Shown here: positions 6,134 to 14,741 of the stretch, piece by piece
Layout: each line of letters starts with the position of its first letter
How positions within the stretch are numbered: the first letter of the stretch is position 1
Source of the DNA: a virus
Length of the DNA: 21,246 bases
Reading direction: 5' to 3' (one strand)
IMG/VR virus record: IMGVR_UViG_3300021957_000385
Coordinates: 1-21,246 of that record
Made by a program: the position numbers and the translations under genes
The notes under the pieces: generated by a model
Database searches by the model: none
What the model saw: the letters and a program-made list of their open reading frames with translations, nothing else
What the model was told of the DNA's origin: nothing

Positions 6134-7511
6134 CGATCCATATAGCTATGTTATAGATCGTGTTAACATCTACATTCCTGGGCAATCCAATGCAATAAAC
6201 ATTGCTGGTAGTGTTCTTGAACTTGAGCTGTATGAAGACATCGATAACATTCACATCCAAGGTACAATATCCTTCCTTGATACCAATAATATTTTTGAAA
6301 ATATTGATTTCAATGGAACAGAGTACATGCAGATATCTGTGTTCATGCCTGATTCTCCATCAAACAAATGGACAGGTTGGTTTTATGTTGCTAGTGTTCT
6401 TAACACTCAAAAGGGCAATGATACTTCCGAAGCTGTAACACTTCAGATTGTTGATCGAGATTCTTATTTAAATAATCTAATCAATGTGTCTAAATCTTAT
6501 GCAGGTAAGATAACACTAATGATGGATAATATTTTACGAGACGCCTTTCAAAATAAAAAAAGGATGATGTTTGGCAGCCAAGATGTACAAGAACCTATTT
6601 TATACATCCCTCCCAACCTAACTCCATATCAGGCGATGAAGGTTTTGAGGGATAGGTGTACTGGACCAACAGGCACACCGTTTTATTTGTTTTCTTCACT
6701 GGCAGATACCCGTTTACGCTTTTTTGATTTAATGGAGTTGTTGGAATTACCACCCATGAACCCTGGCCAGCCATATGTGTATAATCAACGCGCGACAGAC
6801 CAAGGTGATGATACCTCTCATCATATAGCCATGATGAGTATAAAGAATACAGAAAATATGATGGATACAATACGTAAAGGATTTTTAGGAGCAGAATATA
6901 ATTATGTCAATACAACTGGGGGATATGTCGATACGGTAAGATACGATGCTCAAAAAGTTTTAGAAAGCATTTGGAAATATTCTTCAGCTAAATCACTTAC
7001 TCCCAATGTTCAGGTTAATGCAAACATTGGCGGTCAATATATGACAGAGTACACTTCTGCTGTCCACACTGTGATGGCAAGTAGTAATGTACATAACGAT
7101 TATGGTGGTCTTGATGAAGATTTAACAAGTGCTTTTCATAGATCTAAGTCTGTGAGCAAGGCTATTAAACATTATATCAATAAAAGTAACATATCAATAA
7201 GAGTGCCTGGTAGAAACTTTTTTCCTGCGCAAGCCAACATGACAATAGGTAATAAAATATTGATCGATGTATTATCTAATGCGGAGATTCATAAAGGTAT
7301 GTCAGAGTCTGAATTGAAAGATCAAAAAAGATCAGGTGCTTATATAATCTTATCAACTAAACATCACTTTATCAACAACAGATATTCTGTGGATATGACG
7401 TTAGGTAAACTAGGCAACAAACGAGGTCTCACAACTGAAAGTCGTTATGGCGGCGGCCTGGGGCAAGTAGATAGGCGTTTGGCGTTAGCAGCAGGGTTAA
7501 TTGAAAGGTAG
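6123..7511 (+). CDS. 27: gp27-like baseplate hub protein
   Basis: This 462-residue protein opens with an N-terminal beta domain (VIDRVNIYIPGQSNAINIAG, then VLELELYEDID). It contains LTPYQAMKVLRDRC and TPFYLFSSLADTRLRFF, followed by DLMELLELPPMNPGQPY. This layout of two hub beta-barrel domains around a helical segment is that of the gp27/VgrG-N type hub. T4 gp27 is 391 residues, so this is longer. It lies between gp53 and the gp5 OB gene, exactly where a hub gene is expected. Primary sequence identity to T4 gp27 is weak by eye, so the call rests on layout plus context. The start overlaps the gp53 end by 11 bases. Confidence 0.7.
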   Translation: MHNNDPYSYVIDRVNIYIPGQSNAINIAGSVLELELYEDIDNIHIQGTISFLDTNNIFENIDFNGTEYMQISVFMPDSPSNKWTGWFYVASVLNTQKGNDTSEAVTLQIVDRDSYLNNLINVSKSYAGKITLMMDNILRDAFQNKKRMMFGSQDVQEPILYIPPNLTPYQAMKVLRDRCTGPTGTPFYLFSSLADTRLRFFDLMELLELPPMNPGQPYVYNQRATDQGDDTSHHIAMMSIKNTENMMDTIRKGFLGAEYNYVNTTGGYVDTVRYDAQKVLESIWKYSSAKSLTPNVQVNANIGGQYMTEYTSAVHTVMASSNVHNDYGGLDEDLTSAFHRSKSVSKAIKHYINKSNISIRVPGRNFFPAQANMTIGNKILIDVLSNAEIHKGMSESELKDQKRSGAYIILSTKHHFINNRYSVDMTLGKLGNKRGLTTESRYGGGLGQVDRRLALAAGLIER

Positions 7512-7516
7512 TTGGG

Positions 7517-8395
7517 ATGATGAATTATTATGGCGACGATATGAGGTGGTTTGTAGGAACCGTTGCTAATAACTTAGATCCTATTCGAGTGGGAAGAGTA
7601 CAAGTGCGTATCCACGGTATCCACTCTTCTCAGGAAGGACAAATCCCAACTTACGATCTTCCATGGGCTCAAGTAGTTCTTCCGACTACGGAAGGTGGCA
7701 CATCTGGACTTGGTAGAAATCCTATGCTGCAGCCTGGGGCACAAGTGATTGGATTTTTCCTAGATGGTAAAACATCCCAGAATCCTATCGTACTGGGATC
7801 TATTCCTAGTATTGAAATTGTGTCACCAATACAAAGAGCTCAGGCGGGTGATGCTGCTCAACAGATAGGCTTTCCAAGTGGTAGCATATCTGCAGATGAA
7901 ACGAGAGTAGAGGGCGATGTGTATGCGGATCCCAACAAACAAAGACAGTTGACTAGTCAAGGTTCCCCGCAATATCCTCCGGACTGTAATCCTGCTTGGA
8001 TAACTAGTGTGATTACTAGGGAAGCTGAACGTAGATATATGGATCCGAGTGTTTGTATCGCGGTGGCAAAGAGTGAAGGTATGTACAGTTACCAATCTAA
8101 AGCTCCACCAGGGACAAACCTAGCCTATAATGGTAGAGAAGCATCGTTCGGACCTTACCAGCTATATATTGGAGGTAGGGGTGTTGGTAAGAGTTATGGT
8201 TCTAAGGTAGCTGGTGACCCTACTGGTAGGGTTTTGCTTACTGATAACAATAGAGCAGGAATAACCAAACAGATACAATTTACCCTCGACACGGTAATAA
8301 AAAACCGAAGTTGGGCTTGGTGGCATGGGTGGAAGGGTGCACCAGATGCAGGACTTGATTACCGCGGTATTTCCAAACCAAGAGATTTCCAATAG
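7517..8395 (+). CDS. 5: gp5-type OB-fold spike base fused to a lysozyme/transglycosylase-like domain
   Basis: Residues 9-100 form a gp5 OB domain. It starts MRWFVGTVANNLDPIRVGRV and has RIHGIHS, LPWAQVVLPTTEGG and then PGAQVIGFFLDG...PIVLGSIP, matching the gp5/VgrG oligosaccharide-binding fold. A Ser/Gln/Pro linker follows (100-155). Residues 158-285 form a lysozyme-superfamily domain. Its putative catalytic Glu is E187 in VAKSEGMYS, followed by the S-F-G-P-Y-Q-L motif (210-216) typical of soluble-transglycosylase-like muramidases, and then a WWHGWKGAP stretch. There is no C-terminal beta-helix. That part is encoded two genes downstream. AAAGG lies 8 bases upstream, with two in-frame ATGs at 7517 and 7520. 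It likely cuts peptidoglycan glycan strands during infection. Confidence 0.8.
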   Translation: MMNYYGDDMRWFVGTVANNLDPIRVGRVQVRIHGIHSSQEGQIPTYDLPWAQVVLPTTEGGTSGLGRNPMLQPGAQVIGFFLDGKTSQNPIVLGSIPSIEIVSPIQRAQAGDAAQQIGFPSGSISADETRVEGDVYADPNKQRQLTSQGSPQYPPDCNPAWITSVITREAERRYMDPSVCIAVAKSEGMYSYQSKAPPGTNLAYNGREASFGPYQLYIGGRGVGKSYGSKVAGDPTGRVLLTDNNRAGITKQIQFTLDTVIKNRSWAWWHGWKGAPDAGLDYRGISKPRDFQ

Positions 8396-8403
8396 GATAG
8401 AAT

Positions 8404-10395
8404 ATGACTCTTAATCCAAACACATTAAAAACAGATTTAGAAAACCTGCAGAAGTTAATTCAATCTGGTTCTTTAGATGCTGCTACTACGGATACAATAA
8501 AGCAAAAGCTGGCTGCTCAAAGTAGTACTCTTCTTTCAGCAGGACAATCTCAAAGTGGTATCACAAGTCTCACAGATCAACTTAACCATCTTGGAACTTT
8601 AGAAACTGCACCTGGAGACGGTATCGCTAGACTCGGTGGAAACATCACAGGGTTTGAGAATGATGTCAAGACAGACATCAGTTCAGCTGCTGGTGATCTT
8701 TCTACCATGACTGGAGAGACTGTTGAAAGTGGTTTTAGAAAGTTGTATTATGGAGGGACAGGAACAAATGCTGTTAATTCATTATTGGCAGATGCTACAG
8801 GAAAAGATACGACTGCTCTTACTAGCGTTTTAGAGAAGCTTCAAACAGGCGATCTCAAGTCTTTAGTTGCAGATGCACTTACAACTACACTACAAAGTAA
8901 ACTCGCTCCAGCTCTATCACAAATAAGCGACTTGATTAATACATATGTCCCTTCAAACATTGGTTTGGTATTACAAGATATTGTGGATAAATCAGATGGA
9001 TCAATATCGTTTCAACTAAGTGATCTTGCGCAAGGTAGACTCGGTCAGGCTGAATTATCTCTGGCAATGCAGTATATTTCAAACAATAGATTTAATGACG
9101 CGATAAATTTAATTGCAGGAGTTTCTAACAAGCCATACTCGGAAATTGAAGCCGGTGTGTATGGTATGAGTACACAGCTCTCTGATAGATTAACACCTGT
9201 TGAAGATGATCTAACTTCACTAGCACCACTTAACGTTGGTTCATCAAGACCTGGGTTTGACGACCCAACAGACGAGAATTCTAAATTTTCTATTATTCGC
9301 AGCTATGAAGAGCTTGAAGCTGATATGAGAAGCGCGAGTAGGGAAATAACAGAATTTGTTTTGCATTGGTCTGAGTCTGCTACAAATCAATATTTGACAG
9401 CAGAAGACTTAAATGATATACAAAGTGGTATTAGATATCACTATGTTATTTTAAAGAATGGTCAAATACAAAGAGGTCTGCCAATCAATACCGTGGGCAA
9501 TCATATCCCCGTAGCCGTTGTTGCTCAGAATGTCGCCCAAAACAATCCTAATCAAGATGCATATATTGGGGAATCTCAATTTAGGAATAGTGAGACAAAC
9601 GCCAATAGCGCCGCCACGGCTAATCATAATAAGTATAGTATTGGCGTTTGTATCATTGGAGGAATTGCGGCTCCAGCGGGGGCTCCAGAGTATGAAAGAT
9701 TTCTAAGCAAAAGTTCTATAACAGACGCTCAGTGGAAATCCATCGATGGAATGTTCGCAACATTTTTCAAAGCGTTTCCTGGAGGGCAGGTGTTCGGCCA
9801 CAATAGCATTGAACCGAATGAACCAGACCCAGGATTTGATGTACCATCATATTGCAAAAAAAGATTGAATAAGTGGAACACAAGTCCAAATGCGCTTTCC
9901 GCTGCTCAGCTAAACGGTTCGTCTGATGGGGAATTTGATACAACCAGTCTTGGTTCTGTTACCCCAGATACAGGTGCGACATTGACTTCAAGAGTGTTTA
10001 TGGACAGTAGTGACCTGAGTAGATTACCTAAACAAAGTATTATTAACGCTATAGATGCAGCGGTTGGAGCGCTAGGATCTGCTTATCAAGCAAGGATTAC
10101 TCCCCAAGGTGGTAAATTTGCTAGGGCATCAGGGACAAAGAATCACCCAACTGGTGAAGCTGCTGACCATTACTTGGTCCGGAACGGTGAAAGAATTAAT
10201 CCAAATCAGAACCGTCAACTATACAATGACTACATCACCATTCTTGTTCGCAATGCAAAAGCCAGAGGCATACGTCCTGGTATTGGTGGGTACAATAGTT
10301 TTATTCATTATGATGAATCCCCTTGGAGACAGGGCAAAGCTGGGACTGCTGGAACGTGGGGTTCCGGTACAGCATTTGCGCGCAACATAGCATAA
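8404..10395 (+). CDS. Two-domain peptidoglycan hydrolase: N-acetylmuramoyl-L-alanine amidase plus M15-type peptidase
   Basis: This 663-residue protein has three parts. Residues 1-270 are helical, Ser/Thr/Ala-rich and unrecognised, and may anchor it in the virion. Residues 305-490 form an amidase_2 domain. Candidate zinc ligands are H321 (in VLHWSES) and H466 (in GHNSIEPNEPDPGFD), with a D in that acidic loop replacing the usual Cys or His; YHYVI (345-349) is also typical. Residues 545-645 look like M15 peptidases, with H581 and D588 in SGTKNHPTGEAADHYL and H635/D637 in FIHYDES. Together these could cleave the amide and peptide cross-links. The gene sits between the gp5 OB-lysozyme and gp5 spike genes, starting 8 bases after the former, so it is probably a baseplate-borne wall-digesting component. 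Lysis at the end of infection is the alternative role. Confidence 0.82.
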   Translation: MTLNPNTLKTDLENLQKLIQSGSLDAATTDTIKQKLAAQSSTLLSAGQSQSGITSLTDQLNHLGTLETAPGDGIARLGGNITGFENDVKTDISSAAGDLSTMTGETVESGFRKLYYGGTGTNAVNSLLADATGKDTTALTSVLEKLQTGDLKSLVADALTTTLQSKLAPALSQISDLINTYVPSNIGLVLQDIVDKSDGSISFQLSDLAQGRLGQAELSLAMQYISNNRFNDAINLIAGVSNKPYSEIEAGVYGMSTQLSDRLTPVEDDLTSLAPLNVGSSRPGFDDPTDENSKFSIIRSYEELEADMRSASREITEFVLHWSESATNQYLTAEDLNDIQSGIRYHYVILKNGQIQRGLPINTVGNHIPVAVVAQNVAQNNPNQDAYIGESQFRNSETNANSAATANHNKYSIGVCIIGGIAAPAGAPEYERFLSKSSITDAQWKSIDGMFATFFKAFPGGQVFGHNSIEPNEPDPGFDVPSYCKKRLNKWNTSPNALSAAQLNGSSDGEFDTTSLGSVTPDTGATLTSRVFMDSSDLSRLPKQSIINAIDAAVGALGSAYQARITPQGGKFARASGTKNHPTGEAADHYLVRNGERINPNQNRQLYNDYITILVRNAKARGIRPGIGGYNSFIHYDESPWRQGKAGTAGTWGSGTAFARNIA

Positions 10396-10404
10396 GAGGA
10401 ACAA

Positions 10405-11724
10405 ATGACAACTTCTCAAGATAAATTACAGAATCAGATTCAACAGACAGGTAACTATGCAGTATACAGAGGTACCTTTGAAGATCAGTTTGGAGATCCT
10501 AGAGGGGTTAATCCCAAACCAGAGTATCAAGAACAATCCTCTTTAAACAAAGCAGCCACGGGTGAAGAAAAACATCAGCTAAAGGGTTATCAAGGGATCC
10601 CTGGAGTGGATGTTGGTCAAGATGACGCGCCGCCTGAGTATCCCTTTTGCCAGACCCAAGAAAGTTTGTCTGGCCATGTAATTGAGATGGACGATACAAA
10701 AGGTTCAGAAAGACTTCTTATCAAACACGCAAGTGGTGCTGGTGTCGAGATGAGGGCTGACGGAACGGTAATTATAACAACCCAACGAAATCAGATAACC
10801 GTTGTCAATGGATCACAAACTGTGTATGTTGAGGGTGATGCTAAAATGAGATATGACAACTTAACCGTTGAAGTCGCTGGTGACTATAACCTAAATGTTA
10901 AAGGCAACATTAATACAACAGCTGGTGGAGATATTTCAACTGCATCTGTTCACACCACTGAAGTGACAGAAGGTAACAAGAGTGCAAAGGTCATGGGTAA
11001 TGTGTCCGAGACAGTCATTGGATCCAAAGCTGCTATGGTGATGGGGGAAGTAAATGATATCGTCAAGGGTGAACGAACCATTGCTTCTGGCTCTGGATTG
11101 ACAATGGCCTCGACAGGAATATTAAAATTATCAAGCGAAGATAAAATTATTGGAAGTGCTGGGGCGACTGTACAGTTAGCAGCTCCTAAGATCAATGTGT
11201 TTGGAGCTTCTGGCACTATCGGGGGCGAAGAAGTAGTGCACTATGGCAGCACATACCATGGGGATCTGAATGGATTAGCAAGGGAAGCTTCTGAATCATA
11301 TCACCAAAACTATCCAGATGGATCTGCTTCTCCTTCGACTTATACTGTTTCAGTCGGGTCGCCCAATTGGTCTGATCCTACAAATAATAAGACAACTTTC
11401 CAACCAACGACAGCCGCTATGAGTTCTCTTGGCGCGTCCAGCATATACGGGGTTAATGATATCCAAATTGATTTAGACGACCATTTAAAAAATGCGATTG
11501 ACCAAACAACCAATACTAATGGTAAAGCAAAATCGCCTCAGTCCACTATGCAAGTTAGATCATCTTTAAAAGATCCAGGAAACCTGACAGACAAACACTA
11601 CCTTGCCAATGCGGTTGCAGATGGAAAGCTCAGCGCCAAATATACACAGACAGCCCCTGGTGGAGTTGGTCGTACAGTGAATAGCGAGCCAACAGCAACA
11701 AGAATCTATTCAACGGTGCAATAA
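10405..11724 (+). CDS. gp5 C-terminal-type beta-helix membrane-puncturing spike
   Basis: This 439-residue protein has SGHVIEMDDTKGSERLLIKH followed by SGAGVEMRADGTVII (89-124), the VgrG/gp5 signature before the beta-helix. Residues 125-265 are short repeats of beta strands with regularly spaced Gly (VEGDAKMRY, VAGDYNLNVKG, VMGNVSETVIG, VMGEVNDIVKG, IIGSAGATV), as in the triple-stranded gp5 needle. The C-terminal 170 residues are Ser/Thr/Asn-rich and unrecognised. They contain no lysozyme domain. A clear AGAGGA ribosome site precedes the ATG. It presumably trimerises on the hub and pierces the outer membrane. A PAAR-type tip protein was not found. The stop overlaps the next ATG (TAATG). Confidence 0.82.
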   Translation: MTTSQDKLQNQIQQTGNYAVYRGTFEDQFGDPRGVNPKPEYQEQSSLNKAATGEEKHQLKGYQGIPGVDVGQDDAPPEYPFCQTQESLSGHVIEMDDTKGSERLLIKHASGAGVEMRADGTVIITTQRNQITVVNGSQTVYVEGDAKMRYDNLTVEVAGDYNLNVKGNINTTAGGDISTASVHTTEVTEGNKSAKVMGNVSETVIGSKAAMVMGEVNDIVKGERTIASGSGLTMASTGILKLSSEDKIIGSAGATVQLAAPKINVFGASGTIGGEEVVHYGSTYHGDLNGLAREASESYHQNYPDGSASPSTYTVSVGSPNWSDPTNNKTTFQPTTAAMSSLGASSIYGVNDIQIDLDDHLKNAIDQTTNTNGKAKSPQSTMQVRSSLKDPGNLTDKHYLANAVADGKLSAKYTQTAPGGVGRTVNSEPTATRIYSTVQ

Positions 11725-12365
11725 TGGTTAATCGCTCAACATACGATCAGAAGATCAAACCGTCGACTAGCCAGAAAACTATTCTGGTTGATCCTTTATA
11801 TAACACCGAGCTCCAGTCTACTATATCTGCAAGAACTGAATTAGCAAATGGTATAACCATGGCAACTTTTTTAGGTGGTAGAGGAGATGGGACCACTCTT
11901 AATCATTTCACCGATCCGGTCCAGCGCGGACAAGTAGCAAGAAATTTGTACATGCAAGCCTATGCTATGAGTACAATTAGAGATTCCCAAAGGTTTGCAA
12001 ACTATAGATTGATAGTAGATGAGGGATTGTATAAACCAGGACCAACAGAAATTGTTACTCCTGGATCAATAAACGATCTTGCACAGACAGGTAGAGCAAT
12101 AGCGTATAAAATATTCAACTCTGCTGGTGTAGAAGATTTATCCACTTTGTTTGATGTCGCCATATATTGGAAAGATTTTATTTTATTTGAGAAGTTGATC
12201 TGCGATTACGACATTTATAATCCTGACGGCAGCCTTGACTTCCAATTGATTCTGGTCATGCCAGAAATTGCAACAGATTGGTCCGGATCGTTTACAAAAA
12301 AACTTGAAACAATTTATAATGGCAACTCTCAGACTACTGGTGAGTTGATTGAAGTATTGAGTTAA
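11724..12365 (+). CDS. Unrecognised protein between spike and gp25 (probably virion or baseplate-associated)
   Basis: This 213-residue soluble protein has no signal peptide or membrane segment and no motif I recognise. Its most distinctive stretch is DPVQRGQVARNLYMQAYAMS, then a mixed alpha/beta middle (RAIAYKIFNSAG), then FDVAIYWKDFILFEKLICDY. The start shares one base with the spike stop, which implies coupled translation. It is the last gene before a new late promoter. Position suggests a structural or assembly role tied to the spike. It could be a chaperone or an adaptor. Confidence 0.7.
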   Translation: MVNRSTYDQKIKPSTSQKTILVDPLYNTELQSTISARTELANGITMATFLGGRGDGTTLNHFTDPVQRGQVARNLYMQAYAMSTIRDSQRFANYRLIVDEGLYKPGPTEIVTPGSINDLAQTGRAIAYKIFNSAGVEDLSTLFDVAIYWKDFILFEKLICDYDIYNPDGSLDFQLILVMPEIATDWSGSFTKKLETIYNGNSQTTGELIEVLS

Positions 12366-12371
12366 AAACCA

Positions 12372-12379
12372 TATAAATA
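12372..12379 (+). promoter_or_regulatory. T4-type late promoter before gp25 (TATAAATA)
   Basis: This is an exact late octamer, 22 bases before the gp25 ATG at 12402, in the 36-base gap after the unrecognised gene. It probably boosts expression of the wedge genes gp25 and gp6 independently of the upstream promoter. Confidence 0.7.
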
Positions 12380-12401
12380 AAGTTAAAGTTTAGGAATAAT
12401 T

Positions 12402-12845
12402 ATGGCGACCAGAAGTCTATCATATGAGGACGGAAATCTCAACACTACTAGTGTTGTTGGTTCAAGAAGCAAAAAATATGTCGACATTGACTTATCTTTT
12501 GCTCCGAGACCTGATAGAGATATCTACAAAAAGACTGACGCTGGCGCTGTCAAGCAGGCTGTTAAAAATCTTTTGTTAACAGGTAAAAACGAAAAACCTT
12601 TTGCTCAAAACTTTGGTGGGGGGTTTGGTAATATTTTATTTGAACTCGCAGATGAAGATGCAGAAGAAGAACTTGAATTGGTTATAGAAAATGCTTTTGA
12701 CATATATGAGCCTAGGGCTAAACTTCAAGGTCTAAACGTGACTCAAAAACCAAATAAAAATGAAATAGCAGTACAGATTATCTTTAGAGTTGTCAATACT
12801 CAGGAAGTAGTCACGCTGGATACAACTCTATCGAGGGTAAGATAA
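12402..12845 (+). CDS. 25: gp25-like baseplate wedge protein
   Basis: This 147-residue protein is close to T4 gp25 (132). It shows the GPW/gp25 family pattern: DLSFAPRPDRDIYKKTDAGA at the start, KNLLLTGKNEKPFAQNFGGG, then ENAFDIYEPRAKLQ with the conserved E-P-R, and NEIAVQIIFRV near the end. gp25 clamps the sheath to the wedge and nucleates sheath assembly. The stop abuts the gp6 ATG directly. Confidence 0.93.
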   Translation: MATRSLSYEDGNLNTTSVVGSRSKKYVDIDLSFAPRPDRDIYKKTDAGAVKQAVKNLLLTGKNEKPFAQNFGGGFGNILFELADEDAEEELELVIENAFDIYEPRAKLQGLNVTQKPNKNEIAVQIIFRVVNTQEVVTLDTTLSRVR

Positions 12846-14732
12846 ATGGCCACATCCATCCAATCTACAAAATTAGATTTTGATCAAATCAAAGCTTCAT
12901 TAAAAACTTATTTTGCCCAGAAAAGTGAGTTTGCAGATTATGATTTTGAAGCGTCAGGATTAAATAATATTCTGGATGTGTTAGCGTATAATACACACTA
13001 CAATGCTCTAACAGCTAACTTTGCACTTAATGAAGCGTTTCTTAACACAGCGCAATTGCGAAGTTCTGTAATTAGCCATGCCGCTACTCTAGGATACGAA
13101 CCACGATCTATCACAACTTCTTCAACTAGTGTAAATTTATCTTTGAACTTGGCAGGTGTGGCCGGGCGACCATCAGTGATAACACTTCCTGCATTTACTT
13201 CCTTTTCTTCTAAAGTGGGAGAGCAAACATTTACTTTCCAAACTTTAATTGATTACCTGGCAACTGATGATGGAACTGGTTTGTACAATTTTACCACATC
13301 TGAGGGCGGCACTGGTTTAACTTTATCAGAAGGTTCAAAACTTACTAAAACTTTTTATGTTGGTGAAGTGGGCGAGCGACAGCTATATGTTATCCCCGAT
13401 GCAAATATGGATACTTCCACAGCTATAGTAAAAGTATATGAAACAACATCCACCTCAGCGTTTACAACTTACTCTAAGTTGTCAGAAGCTACTAGTGTCA
13501 CTGGAACATCAACGCTATTTCAAATTACAGAAGCGCCCAATGGTTTTTACGAATTAAACTTTGGTGACGGTATTTCTTTTGGTAAAGCTCCCCCAACAGG
13601 AGGAAAGATTACTGTAGAGTATGTTGCAACTGCAGGTGCTGATGCAAATGGTGCATTCTTATTCACTCCTGCTTCGCAAGTTCAAGTAAACGGAGTAGGA
13701 TACACTCTATCTGTTACTACATTGGCAAGCAGTAATGGAGGCGCACCTGCACAAAGTATTGAGTCTATTCGATCAAATGCTCCTATCGCATTTGCTGCGC
13801 AACAAAGGTTGGTAACAGCAGAGGATTACAAAGCAATCATTCTAAAAAGATTTGCATCTGTGACAGATTGTGCGGCTTGGGGAGGTGAAGATAATATTCC
13901 AGCAAACTATGGCAGCACATATGTCAGTTTGGTTTTTGCTGATGGGTATACTGCAGCGCAAAAAACTATGGTCAAAGATAATATACGGAACAACCTGACA
14001 GATAATTTGTCAGTGATATCTATTGACACTGTCTTTTCTGATCCTGTGACCACCTATTTAACACTTGCTCTCACATTCAACTTCAATCCAGCTTTAACAG
14101 GCACAACGATCAAAGCTACAGAAAATTCAGTCATTACTGCTGTTAAAACTTATTTTGAAGACAACTTGAAAAAATTTGGAGGTGTGTTTAGGCGATCTAA
14201 TCTTCTCGCAGAGATAGATAATATTTCTCCTGCTATTCTAAACTCTCAAGCTGTTGTAAAGCTCCAACAGCGATTTAGTCCAACGCTTAATGTTCCCACA
14301 TCATATAATATTGTTTTCCCAGTTGCCTTACAGTCAGCGGATGATGTTAACACTATTATTGAAACATCCACATTTATCTTTAACAACAGAATTTGTTCTA
14401 TTAAAAATAAATTGAATTCTACAACTCTACAAGTAGTAAATGCAGGTGCTGGTGTCGAGATAGACAATGTTGGAGAATATGTCCCTGAGCTTGGAACTCT
14501 ATCACTTACAGGTTTCAACCCCACAAGTATTACAGCTGGTGATGATTTCTTGAAAATCTCTGCCTTGCCTGCAAACACTTCTACGATTGTTCCGCTAAGA
14601 AACTATGTTTTAGACTTAGATGAAGAACCCACATTTGCAAGCGGTATCGTCGATAGGCAAACTCAAACCACATCATTAGGATCTGGTGCTACTGCTGTAA
14701 GTTATACTTCTAGTTCCTCGAGCTCTTATTAG
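12846..14732 (+). CDS. 6: gp6-like baseplate wedge subunit (Baseplate_J family)
   Basis: This 628-residue protein is near T4 gp6 length (660). The N-terminus DFDQIKASLKTYFAQKSEFA, then LDVLAYNTHYNALTANFALN and LRSSVISHAATLGYEPRS, are gp6 hallmarks. A central stretch NFGDGISFGKAPPTGGKITV followed by RLVTAEDYKAIILKRF matches the J-type baseplate core. gp6 dimers form the ring that ties the wedges together. It begins directly after gp25. The Ser-rich end (SYTSSSSSSY) is a possible flexible tail. Confidence 0.93.
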   Translation: MATSIQSTKLDFDQIKASLKTYFAQKSEFADYDFEASGLNNILDVLAYNTHYNALTANFALNEAFLNTAQLRSSVISHAATLGYEPRSITTSSTSVNLSLNLAGVAGRPSVITLPAFTSFSSKVGEQTFTFQTLIDYLATDDGTGLYNFTTSEGGTGLTLSEGSKLTKTFYVGEVGERQLYVIPDANMDTSTAIVKVYETTSTSAFTTYSKLSEATSVTGTSTLFQITEAPNGFYELNFGDGISFGKAPPTGGKITVEYVATAGADANGAFLFTPASQVQVNGVGYTLSVTTLASSNGGAPAQSIESIRSNAPIAFAAQQRLVTAEDYKAIILKRFASVTDCAAWGGEDNIPANYGSTYVSLVFADGYTAAQKTMVKDNIRNNLTDNLSVISIDTVFSDPVTTYLTLALTFNFNPALTGTTIKATENSVITAVKTYFEDNLKKFGGVFRRSNLLAEIDNISPAILNSQAVVKLQQRFSPTLNVPTSYNIVFPVALQSADDVNTIIETSTFIFNNRICSIKNKLNSTTLQVVNAGAGVEIDNVGEYVPELGTLSLTGFNPTSITAGDDFLKISALPANTSTIVPLRNYVLDLDEEPTFASGIVDRQTQTTSLGSGATAVSYTSSSSSSY

Positions 14733-14741
14733 GATTAGAGA

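Noticed and set aside
10109-10390. A 93-codon plus-strand frame within the M15-type region
   Set aside because: It is an out-of-frame shadow of the 663-residue gene, with no ribosome site or motif.
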